A stretch of 64,000 bases of DNA from Microbacterium maritypicum. Lineage in GTDB: Bacteria; Actinomycetota; Actinomycetes; Actinomycetales; Microbacteriaceae. Shown here in pieces: positions 55,350 through 64,000 of this stretch (position 1 is its first letter; the number at the start of each line of letters is the position of its first letter). The DNA is taken from the NCBI RefSeq assembly GCF_041529975.1, contig NZ_CP168030.1:2666001-2730000 (forward strand). The letters run 5' to 3'. A program made the translations under genes and the position numbers. The notes beneath the pieces are model-generated. The model saw only the letters and a list, made by a program, of their open reading frames with translations. It did not search any database and was not told where the DNA came from.

Positions 55350-55931
55350 CTACGGGACGTCGATGATCCGAGTCGCCAGAGCTCGAGGGTCGTCCCGTTC
55401 GAGATGACGGCGTTCCTGCGCCGCCCAGCGATCCCAGTGCGGACGGTACGTGTCTCCGTCACGATTCAGCGCCCGGGTCTTCCGCGACGCCTCCGCGGAT
55501 TCCACCCAGACCCTGACGTCCGCGAGACCGGCTGTCGATGGTCGCAGGATTCCACTGCCCTCGATGATCACGCCGAGGGCAGGGTCGACCGCGTGGCTCT
55601 CCGCCTCGGCCTCCGACTCCCAATCCCAGCGCCGCCACGTGCCGAGGTATCCGCGACCGTGCGGACGCAGGATCCACTCGAGCGCGCGTTCTGCTCCGTC
55701 ATCGAGGCCATCCCAACCGGGATAGATCGAATCGAGGGCGACGAGCTGCACGTGACCGAGGACGGGCCAGCGCCTGACGAGCCTCGCCGCGAGAGAGGAC
55801 TTCCCCGCGCCACTGCCGCCGTCGATCAGGACGACAGGATTCGCGGCCGCCAGTGCGCGGACGTCCTGTTCGATCAGTGTCGCAGCGCGCTCCAGAGCCG
55901 TCGCGACGGGGTCGTCACTTCTTGAGGGCAC
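55350..55931 (-). CDS. P-loop NTPase, uridine kinase-like
   Basis: 193-residue kinase-like protein with Walker A VLIDGGSGAGKSSLAARLV near residue 40 and a DSIYPGWDGL lid-type segment; VIIEGSGILRPS resembles the uridine kinase second motif. The GTG at 55931 falls inside the last codons of the GerW-like gene, giving a 17-bp overlap in a different frame. No in-frame ATG with a good site exists downstream before the P-loop. Substrate unknown. Confidence 0.82.
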   Translation of the reverse strand: MPSRSDDPVATALERAATLIEQDVRALAAANPVVLIDGGSGAGKSSLAARLVRRWPVLGHVQLVALDSIYPGWDGLDDGAERALEWILRPHGRGYLGTWRRWDWESEAEAESHAVDPALGVIIEGSGILRPSTAGLADVRVWVESAEASRKTRALNRDGDTYRPHWDRWAAQERRHLERDDPRALATRIIDVP

Positions 55932-56232
55932 GGATGATGCGCACGAGAGCCCGCCCGGTGACCCAGACGAACGGCACCGCCACGAGGAGCAGCGTGACGA
56001 TGTTGGGCTCGAAGCGGAGGCCCTCTTCTCGCCGGACGTAGACCCCGACCGGGACGGAGACACCGCCCCCTCCCCCGCCTTCGGCACCGTCGCCACTGCC
56101 ACCGCCGAATCCGGAGTATGTGAATGCAACGGGAGTGATGCTCACCCCGTCGACATCCTGGGGCTCTCCGTACGCGCTCTTCACGCCGAAGGACGCTGCT
56201 TGCTTTCCGAGTTCCAGTGCGATGTTCGGCAT
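55915..56232 (-). CDS. GerW/YtfJ-like protein
   Basis: 105-residue protein of the spore YtfJ family: FGVKSAYGEPQDVDGVSITPVAFTYSGFGGGSGDGAEGGGGGGVSVPVGVYV, ending in one membrane helix (VTLLLVAVPFVWVTGRALVRI). In endospore formers YtfJ/GerW is a germination protein, but this lineage makes no endospores, so the name is only a fold label. The ATG at 56232 has GGAGG directly upstream. The stop overlaps the kinase start. Confidence 0.85.
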   Translation of the reverse strand: MPNIALELGKQAASFGVKSAYGEPQDVDGVSITPVAFTYSGFGGGSGDGAEGGGGGGVSVPVGVYVRREEGLRFEPNIVTLLLVAVPFVWVTGRALVRIIRALKK

Positions 56233-56269
56233 ACCTCCACGGTAGCCGAGGAACAGGGCGCGCGTGAGA

Positions 56270-57526
56270 TCAATCCAGGCCGTGCGCCTTCGGATGCTGC
56301 GCGGCGCCTCGGCCATCGACACGCCCGATGTGTCGCGCGCGGCTGATCGTCGCCGAGCCGAACCGTGCCACGGCCTCGTCGACGGCGCCCTCGACCTTGC
56401 GCCAATCCTCGTCGTCGTCCCAGAGGCCGAGACCGCCACCGCCAGCGGGGCGCAGGTTCTCGGCGCGGACGCCGACGAGTCGCACGGGGTCCCGCCGATC
56501 GATCTGCTCGAACAGTGACTGGGCTGCCTCGCCGATCCGCTGACCGACCGCAGTGGGCTCGCTCAGGGTCACGGAGCGGCTGAGGGTGCGGAAGTCGTCG
56601 AATCGGATCTTGATCGCGACGGTCGCCGTCTCCCAGTCGGCACGCCGCAGCCTCGCTGCGACGCGATCGGCGAGTCGCAGGAGCTCCGCACGGAGAAAAT
56701 CCCGATCCCGGATGTCCGTGTCGAATGTCTCCTCATGACCGATGCTCTTCTCCACGCGTTCCGTGTCGACGGCACGCGGATCCTGTCCCATCGCCAGCTG
56801 CGCGAGGCGTGCACTGAGGGCCGCACCCACAGCCCTGTCGATCATCTCTCGCGGCGCCTCGCGCACATCCTGCACCGTGCGGATGCCTCGCGCCTCGAGG
56901 GCCTCCGCGGCCTTCGGCCCGACGCCCCACATCGCGCGAACCGGTCTCGGCGCGAGGAAGTCGAGCGTGTCCTTCGCTGCGACGACGAGCATGCCATCGG
57001 GCTTCGAAATCGTGGACGCCATCTTCGCGACGTGCTTGGTGGCAGCGACGCCCACGCTGCAGGTGATGCCGACCTCGTCGAGCACTCGTTGCCGGATCAA
57101 CTCCGCGATGCGAGCGGGACTCCCCCAGAGGCGGCGCACGCCCTGCACATCGAGGAACGCCTCGTCGACCGACAGCGGCTCGACGAGGGGCGTGAACGAC
57201 TCGAAGATCGCCATCACCTGCCGTGAGACCTCCTGGTACCGGTGGAAATGCGGGAGGACGATGCGCGCGGACGGGCACAGCCGTAACGCCTGGGAAACCG
57301 GCATCGCCGCACGGACGCCATAGCGACGAGCCTCGTAGGACGCACTCGAGACGACGGAACGGCCGTCCGGCGCCCCGATTATCAGCGGCAGACCACGGAG
57401 GGAGGGATCATCGAGCACCTCGACGGCCGCATAGAACGCGTCCATGTCGACGTGCAGGATGCGGGTTCCCGTGTCGTCGGCATCGACGGCGGAGACGATG
57501 CGCCCTCTGCCGTCACCGTGTCCCAT
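56270..57526 (-). CDS. dinB: DNA polymerase IV
   Basis: 418-residue Y-family translesion polymerase. Motifs are HVDMDAFYAAVEVLD (first catalytic Asp pair), YEARRYGVRAAMP, SVDEAFLDVQG (second), and little-finger residues SIGHEETFDTDI. A tail after about residue 350 lacks a recognisable zinc finger. It may take part in SOS or PafBC-type damage responses; no operator was found. A 43-bp gap with a hairpin separates it from gatB. Confidence 0.95.
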   Translation of the reverse strand: MGHGDGRGRIVSAVDADDTGTRILHVDMDAFYAAVEVLDDPSLRGLPLIIGAPDGRSVVSSASYEARRYGVRAAMPVSQALRLCPSARIVLPHFHRYQEVSRQVMAIFESFTPLVEPLSVDEAFLDVQGVRRLWGSPARIAELIRQRVLDEVGITCSVGVAATKHVAKMASTISKPDGMLVVAAKDTLDFLAPRPVRAMWGVGPKAAEALEARGIRTVQDVREAPREMIDRAVGAALSARLAQLAMGQDPRAVDTERVEKSIGHEETFDTDIRDRDFLRAELLRLADRVAARLRRADWETATVAIKIRFDDFRTLSRSVTLSEPTAVGQRIGEAAQSLFEQIDRRDPVRLVGVRAENLRPAGGGGLGLWDDDEDWRKVEGAVDEAVARFGSATISRARHIGRVDGRGAAQHPKAHGLD

Positions 57527-57538
57527 GCGACCATTCTC

Positions 57539-57566
57539 CCCCGGGCCTCGGACACGAGGCCCGGGG
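57539..57566 (-). terminator. Hairpin terminator of gatCAB
   Basis: A 12-bp perfect stem (CCCCGGGCCTCG with its complement) over GACA, seven bases after the gatB stop on the minus strand. Confidence 0.8.
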
Positions 57567-57573
57567 TGGCACG

Positions 57574-59088
57574 CTACTGCGCAGCGCGCTCGAGAATGAG
57601 TTCACGGACACGTGCGGCGTCCGCCTGACCCTTCATCGCCTTCATGACGGCGCCGATCACAGCGCCGGCGGCCTGCACCTTGCCATCCTTGATCTTCGCC
57701 ATCACGTCGGGCTGAGCGGCCAGGGCCTCGTCGATCGCGGCGATCAGCGCGCCGTCATCCGACACGACCGCGAGCCCGCGGGCGTCCACGACCTCCTGCG
57801 GCGTGCCCTCGCCGGCGATGACGCCTTCGAGCACCTGGCGGGCGAGCTTGTCGGTGAGGGTTCCCGCATCGACGAGCTTCTGCAGCGCAGCAACGTTCTC
57901 CGGGCTGATCAGGTCGGTCGCGTCCTTCTCCTGTGCGTTCGCGAGACGGCTGATCTCGCCGGTCCACCACTTGCGTGCGGTGGCCGGAGTGGCGCCGGCA
58001 GCGATCGTCGCCTCGACGACCTCGAGCAGGCCGCCGTTGCGGACGTCCTGGAATTCGAGGTCCGTGAAGCCCCACTCCGTCATGAGACGGCGACGACGAG
58101 CGACGGGCTGCTCCGGAAGCGCGGCGCGCAACTCTTCGATCAGCTCGGCGGCCGGTTCCACGGGCAGCAGATCAGGCTCCGGGAAGTAGCGGTAGTCGTC
58201 GGCATCCGACTTCGGGCGTCCCGGCGAGGTCGTGCCGGTGTCCTCGTGCCAGTGCCGCGTCTCCTGTGTGATCGTGCCGCCATCGGCAAGAATCTGCGCC
58301 TGTCGCTGGATCTCGTACCTCACGGCGCGCTCGACCGAGCGCATCGAGTTCACGTTCTTCGTCTCCGTGCGGGTACCGAGCTTGTCTGTACCCCGCGGGC
58401 GCAGCGAAACGTTCGCGTCGCAGCGCAGGTTGCCGCGCTCCAGCCGAGCCTCGGAGATGCCGAGCCCGCGAACGATGTCGCGGATCGCCTGCACGTAGGC
58501 CTTGGCGACCTCCGGCGCTCGGTGCTCGGTGCCGTAGATGATGTTGGTCACGATCTCGACCAGCGGCACCCCCGCACGGTTGTAGTCGACGAGCGAGTAC
58601 TCGGCCCCCTGGATACGTCCGGTGGCTCCGCCCATGTGGGTGAGCTTTCCGGCGTCTTCCTCCATGTGCGCACGCTCGATCGGGATCGTGATGAGCGTCC
58701 CGTCCTCGAGCTCGACCTCGACCGAGCCCTCATAGGCGATCGGCTCGTCGTACTGCGAGATCTGGTAGTTCTTGCCCAGGTCGGGGTAGAAGTAGTTCTT
58801 GCGCGCGAACCGGCTCGATTCGGCGATCGAGCAGCCGAGCGCGAGGCCCAGACTGATCGACGAGCGGATCGCCGTCTCGTTCACAACCGGCAGCGACCCG
58901 GGCAGTCCGAGGTCGACCGGCGCGATGAGCGTGTTCGGCTCCGCGGCGTGGAACGCCTCGTTGGCCGGGTTCGGCGCATCGGAGAACATCTTCGTGTTCG
59001 TGTTTAGCTCGACGTGGACCTCGAAACCGAGGACCGGCTCGAACAGCTCGAGCGCCTTGTCGAAGTCCATGAGCTTGGCGGCGGCCAT
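57574..59088 (-). CDS. gatB: Asp-tRNA(Asn)/Glu-tRNA(Gln) amidotransferase subunit B
   Basis: 504-residue tRNA-binding and kinase subunit that activates Glu-tRNA(Gln) (or Asp-tRNA(Asn)) for amidation. The start [52 protein letters not shown], and [11 protein letters not shown] are family marks, followed by the YqeY tail domain. The ATG at 59088 shares one base with the gatA stop (TGATG); a longer start to 59142 overlaps gatA. Confidence 0.96.
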   Translation of the reverse strand: MAAAKLMDFDKALELFEPVLGFEVHVELNTNTKMFSDAPNPANEAFHAAEPNTLIAPVDLGLPGSLPVVNETAIRSSISLGLALGCSIAESSRFARKNYFYPDLGKNYQISQYDEPIAYEGSVEVELEDGTLITIPIERAHMEEDAGKLTHMGGATGRIQGAEYSLVDYNRAGVPLVEIVTNIIYGTEHRAPEVAKAYVQAIRDIVRGLGISEARLERGNLRCDANVSLRPRGTDKLGTRTETKNVNSMRSVERAVRYEIQRQAQILADGGTITQETRHWHEDTGTTSPGRPKSDADDYRYFPEPDLLPVEPAAELIEELRAALPEQPVARRRRLMTEWGFTDLEFQDVRNGGLLEVVEATIAAGATPATARKWWTGEISRLANAQEKDATDLISPENVAALQKLVDAGTLTDKLARQVLEGVIAGEGTPQEVVDARGLAVVSDDGALIAAIDEALAAQPDVMAKIKDGKVQAAGAVIGAVMKAMKGQADAARVRELILERAAQ

Positions 59089-60605
59089 CAGCGCTTCCCT
59101 TCTGCGAGCTCCGGAGCACGGGTGAGCAGCGGCGCGCCCCACGAATCGACGAGCAGCGTCTCGAGCGCGGCGCCGACCTTGTAGAGACGTGCGTCCTCGC
59201 GCGCCGGAGCGATGAACTGGATGCCGACGGGCAGGCCATCGTCATCCGCGAGGCCGCTCGGAATGGAGATGCCGGGGACCCCGGCGAGGTTCACCGGGAT
59301 GGTCGTGATGTCGTTGAGGTACATCTGCAGGGGGTCATCGATCTTCTCCCCGAGCTTGAACGCCGTGGTCGGGGCCGAGGGCGTCGCGATCACGTCGACC
59401 TCGGCGAACGCGTTCGCGAAATCCTGCTGGATGAGCGTGCGGACCTTCTGTGCGCTGCCGTAGTAAGCGTCGTAGTATCCGGCCGACAGTGCGTACGTGC
59501 CGAGGATGATGCGGCGCTTGACCTCATCGCCGAAGCCGGCGTCGCGGGTCGCGGACATGACGTCCTCGACCGTGGGGTTGCCGTCGGGCGTCACCCGCAG
59601 GCCGAAGCGCACGGAGTCGAACTTCGCGAGGTTGCTCGAAGCCTCGGCGGGGAGGATCAGGTAGTACGCAGCCACTCCGTATTCGAAGTGCGGAGCGGCG
59701 ATCTCGACGATCTCGGCGCCCTGAGCCTCCATGAGCGCGAGCGCGCTGCGGAACGACGCCGCGACACCCGGCTGGAAGCCGCTGTCCGGGAGTTCGCGGA
59801 TCACGCCGACCTTGAGCCCCTTGAGTACGTCTCCGCGAGCCCCTTCGCGGGCGGCCTCAGCGAACGAGGGCCACTCGTCGCGCAGCGAGGTCGAATCCTT
59901 GGGGTCGTGCCCGCCGATGGCGTCGTGCAGCAGCCCGGAATCGAGGACCGTCCGGGAGACCGGGCCGACCTGGTCGAGGCTGGAGGCGAGTGCGATCGCA
60001 CCGTAGCGGCTCACGCCGCCGTATGTGGGCTTGACGCCCACCGTGCCGGTGACGTGCGCGGGCTGACGGATCGACCCGCCGGTGTCGGAGCCGAGCGCGA
60101 GCGGAGCCTCGAACGCGGCGACAGCAGCGGCGGAGCCACCGCCCGAGCCACCGGGAATCCGGTCGAGATCCCACGGGTTGTGCGTGGGGCCGTACGCCGA
60201 GTGCTCCGTGGACGAACCCATCGCGAACTCGTCCATGTTGGTCTTGCCGAGAGCGATCATCCCTGCTGCGCGCGAGCGTGCGACGACCGTGGCGTCGTAG
60301 GGCGAGCGATATCCCTCGAGGATGCGCGAGCCGCTGGTCGTGGGCTGGTCGGTCGTCACGAGAACGTCCTTGATCGCCAGCGGCACACCGGCGAGAGGCC
60401 CCAGGGATTCACCGGAAGCGCGGCGGGCGTCGATCGCGGCTGCGGCCTCGAGCGCTCCCTCGTTGACGTGCAGGAAGGCGTGCACGTCGCCGTCGACGGC
60501 GGCGATGCGGTCGAGGTGTGCCTGCGTCGCCTCGACGCTCGACACCTCGCCCGTGGAGAGCTTGGCGGCGAGATCCGCCGCGTTCAGTCGGATGATGTCG
60601 CTCAC
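59088..60605 (-). CDS. gatA: Asp-tRNA(Asn)/Glu-tRNA(Gln) amidotransferase subunit A
   Basis: 505-residue amidase subunit that releases ammonia from glutamine. The Ser-cisSer-Lys triad is seen in AIKDVLVT (Lys) and [13 protein letters not shown] (Ser); [13 protein letters not shown] precedes. Coupled to gatC by overlapping stop-start. Confidence 0.97.
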   Translation of the reverse strand: MSDIIRLNAADLAAKLSTGEVSSVEATQAHLDRIAAVDGDVHAFLHVNEGALEAAAAIDARRASGESLGPLAGVPLAIKDVLVTTDQPTTSGSRILEGYRSPYDATVVARSRAAGMIALGKTNMDEFAMGSSTEHSAYGPTHNPWDLDRIPGGSGGGSAAAVAAFEAPLALGSDTGGSIRQPAHVTGTVGVKPTYGGVSRYGAIALASSLDQVGPVSRTVLDSGLLHDAIGGHDPKDSTSLRDEWPSFAEAAREGARGDVLKGLKVGVIRELPDSGFQPGVAASFRSALALMEAQGAEIVEIAAPHFEYGVAAYYLILPAEASSNLAKFDSVRFGLRVTPDGNPTVEDVMSATRDAGFGDEVKRRIILGTYALSAGYYDAYYGSAQKVRTLIQQDFANAFAEVDVIATPSAPTTAFKLGEKIDDPLQMYLNDITTIPVNLAGVPGISIPSGLADDDGLPVGIQFIAPAREDARLYKVGAALETLLVDSWGAPLLTRAPELAEGKR

Positions 60606-60901
60606 TGCTCTTCTCCCAGGATCGCGGTGACGCGGAAGCGGCCGTCCGCGGCGTCCGGAGCGTTCTGCAGCACCTGCTCGTGCGTGAGCGTCTGCCCGAC
60701 CACATCCGGTCGGAAGACATTGCTCAACGGGATAGGGTGGCTCGTCGCGACGACATCGTCTGTCGCGACCTCCGAGACCTTCGCGATGTTGTCGACGATC
60801 GCGTCGAGCTGGCCCGTGAGCCGCGACACCTCGTCGTCGTTCAGCTGGATGCGTGCGAGCACACCGAGATGGCGCACGAGTTCAGGGGTGATTTCAGACA
60901 C
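60602..60901 (-). CDS. gatC: Asp-tRNA(Asn)/Glu-tRNA(Gln) amidotransferase subunit C
   Basis: 99-residue scaffold subunit that joins GatA to Gat[40 protein letters not shown], then [14 protein letters not shown]. The start is GTG at 60901 with GGAGGG overlapping a leaderless-type TAGACT promoter. Confidence 0.96.
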   Translation of the reverse strand: MSEITPELVRHLGVLARIQLNDDEVSRLTGQLDAIVDNIAKVSEVATDDVVATSHPIPLSNVFRPDVVGQTLTHEQVLQNAPDAADGRFRVTAILGEEQ

Positions 60902-60907
60902 CCCTCC

Positions 60908-60913
60908 AGTCTA
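60908..60913 (-). promoter_or_regulatory. -10 element of the gatCAB operon
   Basis: TAGACT ends exactly six bases before the GTG at 60901. A GGAGGG sequence fills the gap, so a short leader is also possible. Confidence 0.5.
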
Positions 60914-60956
60914 GTTGCCGCACTCCGAACTCCCCTGCCCCGCGAGTCGGTCGACA

Positions 60957-60962
60957 TATGCT
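60957..60962 (+). promoter_or_regulatory. -10 element of the acyl-CoA ligase gene
   Basis: TATGCT ends exactly six bases before the GTG at 60969, giving a leaderless start. Confidence 0.55.
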
Positions 60963-60968
60963 GGGCGG

Positions 60969-62669
60969 GTGAGCACGTTCCAGCCCCCTCGCCCGTGGAT
61001 CGCCAGCTATGCCGCAGGAGTCCCCGACGACCTCCCTCCCGTGGACGGCTCGCTCGTCGACATCGTCGCCGCTTCGGCTCGCGACTACCCGGACGCCCCC
61101 GCCCTGCAGTTCTTCGGCCGCGAGACCACCTACGGACAGCTGCAGTCGGCGATCGACCGCGCCGCAGCAGGACTTCGCGACCTCGGGGTCCGCGCAGGAG
61201 ACCCGGTCGCCATCGTTCTACCGAACTGCCCCCAGCACATCGTGGCCTTCTACGCGGTACTCCGTCTCGGCGCTGTCGTCGTCGAGCACAACCCTCTCTA
61301 TACCCCTCGCGAACTGCGTAAGCAGTTCGAGGATCACGGCGCGAAGCACGCGATCGTGTGGAACAAGGTCGTGTCCACAGTGCAGGAGTTCCCGACGGAT
61401 CTGGCCGTCACGAACCTCATCTCCGTCGACGTGACCCGCGCCATGCCGTTCGTCACTCGTTTCGCGCTGCGGCTCCCGGTCGCCAAGGCTCGCGAGTCGC
61501 GCGCGGCGTTGACCGAGAAGGTGCGCGGTACCGTCGCGTGGGATTCTCTCCTGGCCTCCGAGCCGATCCCCGCCTCACATCCGATGCCGCGCACCGACGA
61601 TCTCGCGATCATCCAGTACACGTCCGGTACCACGGGAACGCCGAAGGGTGCGGCCCTCACACACCGCAACCTGCTCGCCAACGCCGCGCAAGCTCAGGCC
61701 TGGGTGCCGTCGATCCAGCGCGGCAAGGGCTGCGTGGTCTATGCGGTCCTGCCGATGTTCCACGCCTACGGCCTCACGCTCTGCCTCACATTCGCGATGT
61801 CGATGGGCGCCCGACTCGTGCTGTTCCCCAAGTTCGATCCGGACCTCGTGCTCGACGTCGTCAAGAAGCACCCCGCGACTTTCCTCCCACTCGTGCCGCC
61901 CATCGCGGACCGCCTCCTCGCCGCAGCGAAGGAGAAGGGTGTGTCGCTCGACGGCATCGAGGTCGCGATCTCCGGCGCCATGGCACTGCCGCACGAGCTG
62001 GTCGTCCCCTTCGAAGAGGCCACGCATGGCTACCTCGTCGAGGGCTACGGACTGAGCGAGTGCTCCCCCGTCCTGATGGCGAACCCGGTCGCGGACAACC
62101 GCGTGCCCGGCACGGTCGGGCTCCCCCTGCCCGGGACCGAATGCCGTGTCGTCGACCCGGAGAACCCGAGTGAAGACGTCCCGGCCGGATCAGCCGGAGA
62201 ACTCGTCGTGCGCGGGCCCCAGGTGTTCTCGGGGTATTACGGCAAGCCCGAGGAGACGGAAGCCGTCTTTGTCGACGGCTGGTACCGGACCGGTGACATC
62301 GTCACGATCGACGACGCCGGATTCGTCCGCATCGTCGATCGCATCAAGGAACTCATCATCACCGGCGGCTTCAACGTCGCGCCCACCGAGGTCGAGAACG
62401 CGCTGCGCCAGCACCCCCAGGTCGCGGATGCCGCGGTCGTCGGGTTGCCGAGCGAGCACTCCGGCGAGGAGGTCGTCGCCGCCATCGTCGTGGATGCCGG
62501 AACCGATGTCGATGTGGAGGCGATCCGAGATTTCGCCCGCAGCATCCTCACTCCGTACAAGGTGCCGCGTCGTGTGTTCGTGGTCGACGAGCTCCCCAAG
62601 TCGTTGATCGGGAAGGTGCTCCGACGCCAGGTCAAGGAGAAGCTGCTCTCCCTGACCACCGGCGCCTGA
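60969..62669 (+). CDS. Long-chain fatty acid-CoA ligase (AMP-binding)
   Basis: 566-residue ANL-superfamily enzyme that adenylates a fatty acid and transfers it to CoA. Motifs are YTSGTTGTPKGAALTH, VLPMFHAYGLT, GYGLSECSPV, GWYRTGDIV, DRIKELIITGGFNVAPTEVE and the catalytic C-terminal Lys in PKSLIGKVLRR. The chain length is inferred. Start GTG at 60969 from promoter spacing; the in-frame start further upstream at 60915 lies before the promoter. Its stop lies inside a hairpin. Confidence 0.95.
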   Translation: MSTFQPPRPWIASYAAGVPDDLPPVDGSLVDIVAASARDYPDAPALQFFGRETTYGQLQSAIDRAAAGLRDLGVRAGDPVAIVLPNCPQHIVAFYAVLRLGAVVVEHNPLYTPRELRKQFEDHGAKHAIVWNKVVSTVQEFPTDLAVTNLISVDVTRAMPFVTRFALRLPVAKARESRAALTEKVRGTVAWDSLLASEPIPASHPMPRTDDLAIIQYTSGTTGTPKGAALTHRNLLANAAQAQAWVPSIQRGKGCVVYAVLPMFHAYGLTLCLTFAMSMGARLVLFPKFDPDLVLDVVKKHPATFLPLVPPIADRLLAAAKEKGVSLDGIEVAISGAMALPHELVVPFEEATHGYLVEGYGLSECSPVLMANPVADNRVPGTVGLPLPGTECRVVDPENPSEDVPAGSAGELVVRGPQVFSGYYGKPEETEAVFVDGWYRTGDIVTIDDAGFVRIVDRIKELIITGGFNVAPTEVENALRQHPQVADAAVVGLPSEHSGEEVVAAIVVDAGTDVDVEAIRDFARSILTPYKVPRRVFVVDELPKSLIGKVLRRQVKEKLLSLTTGA

Positions 62670-62688
62670 GGTCGTCCTCACAGGCGCC
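62661..62688 (+). terminator. Hairpin terminator with the ligase stop codon inside
   Basis: GGCGCCTG at 62661-62668 pairs with CAGGCGCC at 62681-62688, with an inner AGG/CCT pairing past a small bulge. The TGA at 62667-62669 lies in the stem. Confidence 0.65.
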
Positions 62689-62704
62689 GAGCGCCGCAGC
62701 GCGC

Positions 62705-62710
62705 TACCCT
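62705..62710 (+). promoter_or_regulatory. -10 element of the DEAD-box helicase gene
   Basis: TACCCT ends exactly six bases before the GTG at 62717, giving a leaderless start. Confidence 0.55.
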
Positions 62711-62716
62711 TGGGAA

Positions 62717-64000
62717 GTGACCCCTGAAGATGCAGTGCTGACCGACGCCCCCGAGGACTCCCCCGCGACCCCCGGATTCGAGGAGCTCGGCATCACCGGG
62801 CCCGTCCTCAAAGCCATCAAGGACCTCGGCTACGAGACCCCGTCGCCCATCCAGGCGGCGACCATTCCGACGCTTCTCGCCGGCCGCGACGTCGTCGGCC
62901 AGGCACAGACCGGAACGGGTAAGACCGCCGCTTTCGCGCTTCCCGTCCTCGAACGCCTCGATGTCTCCCAGAAGATCCCGCAGGCGCTCGTGCTCGCTCC
63001 CACCCGTGAGCTCGCACTCCAGGTGTGCGAGGCATTCGAGTCCTATGCCTCGAAGATGAAGGGCGTACACGTCCTCCCCGTCTACGGCGGACAGGGCTAC
63101 GGCGTGCAGCTGTCCGCGCTGCGACGCGGCGTCCACGTCATCGTCGGTACGCCCGGCCGAATCATGGACCACCTCGCCAAGGGCACACTCGACCTGTCCG
63201 AGTTGAAGTATCTGGTGCTCGATGAGGCCGATGAGATGCTGAAGATGGGCTTCGCGGAAGACGTCGAGCAGATCCTCGCGCAGACCCCGGAGGACAAGCA
63301 GGTCGCGCTGTTCTCGGCCACGATGCCGCCGCAGATCCGTCGACTCGCGCAGAAGTACCTGCGTGAGCCGGAAGAGATCAGCATCAAGTCCAAGACCGCC
63401 ACCGGCACGAACATCACGCAGCGCTACCTCGTCGTGTCGTATGCGCAGAAGGTCGATGCGCTCACCCGCATCCTCGAGGTCGAGAACTTCGACGGGATGA
63501 TCGTCTTCGTGCGCACCAAGAACGAGACCGAGACGCTGGCCGAGAAGCTGCGGGCCCGGGGATACTCCGCAGCCGCGATCAACGGCGACGTGCCCCAGGT
63601 GCAGCGCGAGCGTAGTGTCAACCAGCTCAAGGACGGCAAACTCGACATCCTCGTCGCGACCGACGTGGCCGCTCGCGGTCTCGACGTCGAGCGCATCAGC
63701 CACGTCGTCAACTTCGACATCCCCACCGACACCGAGTCGTACGTGCACCGCATCGGTCGCACGGGTCGTGCGGGACGATCGGGCGATGCGATCAGCTTCA
63801 TCACCCCGCGCGAGCGCTACCTCCTGAAGCACATCGAGAAGGCCACCCGTCAGCAGCCCGCTCAGATGCAGCTGCCTAGCACGGAGGACGTGAACACCAC
63901 GCGTCTGAACCGCTTCGACGACGCGATCACCACCGCACTGTCGGAGACCGGCCGCATCGACGCTTTCCGCGACATCGTCGCCCACTACGTCCGCCACCAC
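62717..64000 (+). CDS. DEAD-box RNA helicase, 3' end cut by window
   Basis: 428 visible codons of an ATP-dependent RNA helicase (CsdA/DeaD-like). The Q motif is GFEELGITGPVLKAIKDLGYETPSPIQAATIP, then AQTGTGKTAAFALP, PTRELALQV, VGTPGRIMDHL, VLDEADEMLKMGF, FSATMPPQIRRL, and in lobe 2 IVFVRTKNETE, VATDVAARGLDVERISHVVNFD, YVHRIGRTGRAGRSG. The C-terminal region continues beyond the window, so an RNA-binding tail cannot be judged. Confidence 0.95.
   Translation, partial: MTPEDAVLTDAPEDSPATPGFEELGITGPVLKAIKDLGYETPSPIQAATIPTLLAGRDVVGQAQTGTGKTAAFALPVLERLDVSQKIPQALVLAPTRELALQVCEAFESYASKMKGVHVLPVYGGQGYGVQLSALRRGVHVIVGTPGRIMDHLAKGTLDLSELKYLVLDEADEMLKMGFAEDVEQILAQTPEDKQVALFSATMPPQIRRLAQKYLREPEEISIKSKTATGTNITQRYLVVSYAQKVDALTRILEVENFDGMIVFVRTKNETETLAEKLRARGYSAAAINGDVPQVQRERSVNQLKDGKLDILVATDVAARGLDVERISHVVNFDIPTDTESYVHRIGRTGRAGRSGDAISFITPRERYLLKHIEKATRQQPAQMQLPSTEDVNTTRLNRFDDAITTALSETGRIDAFRDIVAHYVRHH

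Noticed and set aside
55915..56232. Evidence that the organism sporulates
   Set aside because: A single GerW/YtfJ-like protein is found widely in non-sporulating actinobacteria and no other spore gene is present.
62678..64000. 440-codon open frame antisense to the DEAD-box helicase
   Set aside because: The helicase motifs on the plus strand are complete; the antisense frame is low-complexity Leu/Val/Asp-rich shadow.

Overview
The window is ordinary high-GC actinobacterial chromosome, most likely from a Microbacteriaceae member such as Microbacterium. The evidence is the gene content (pafBC, actinobacterial HelY-type helicase, DUF7882, DUF2017, DUF6458, the ferrochelatase type, gatCAB), the many GTG starts, ATGA/GTGA stop-start overlaps, and tRNA genes without encoded CCA. 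I see no rRNA, CRISPR array, insertion sequence, prophage or origin. Both ends cut a gene: a HelY-type helicase on the left and a DEAD-box RNA helicase on the right.

Layout. 1-7.0 kb: one tight minus-strand operon, HAD phosphatase > trmI > FKBP lipoprotein > pafB > pafC > tatA > tatC > helicase. This resembles the actinobacterial proteasome neighbourhood without pup, prcBA, pafA, dop or mpa. 7.1-18.1 kb: a PAC2 protein, uppP, an M20 peptidase, tRNA-Leu(GAG), a DUF1254 protein, a ferritin-VIT1 fusion, an SF2 helicase, an SGNH esterase, a SPOUT methyltransferase, sirtuin and histidine phosphatase. 18.1-28.9 kb: a branched-chain amino acid block. It holds a leucine/isovalerate catabolic operon (carboxyltransferase, biotin carboxylase, acyl-CoA dehydrogenase, MaoC hydratase, CitE-like lyase) beside a TetR regulator, and the branched-chain 2-oxoacid dehydrogenase genes bkdABC beside an Lrp regulator. 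Clear inverted repeats lie in both control regions.

28.9-35.8 kb: alpha/beta hydrolase, DnaQ-like exonuclease, AraC regulator, two small family proteins, a flavohemoglobin divergent from a cysteine-containing SufR-like regulator with a 25-bp inverted repeat between them, a CAU tRNA, gamma-carbonic anhydrase and Dps. 35.8-46.8 kb: amidohydrolase and PaiB-like pair, Nei-type glycosylase, rpiB, ferrochelatase, pepN, then a translationally coupled MscS channel > truncated hemoglobin > FAD dehydrogenase operon. 46.8-56.2 kb: two thioesterases, ettA, an SSB paralogue without the usual acidic tip, tRNA-Arg(UCU), orn, tRNA-His(GUG), a LysE exporter, a minimal metallopeptidase > clpS > DUF2017 operon, a P-loop kinase and a GerW-like protein. 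56.3-64 kb: dinB, gatCAB, an acyl-CoA ligase and the DEAD-box helicase.

A window-wide signal is a TANNNT element ending 6 or 7 bases upstream of at least 17 start codons, most without a visible Shine-Dalgarno sequence. This is the geometry expected of leaderless mRNAs, and it also helped to choose several starts. No intergenic stretch exceeds about 300 bases; the longest is 50625-50897.
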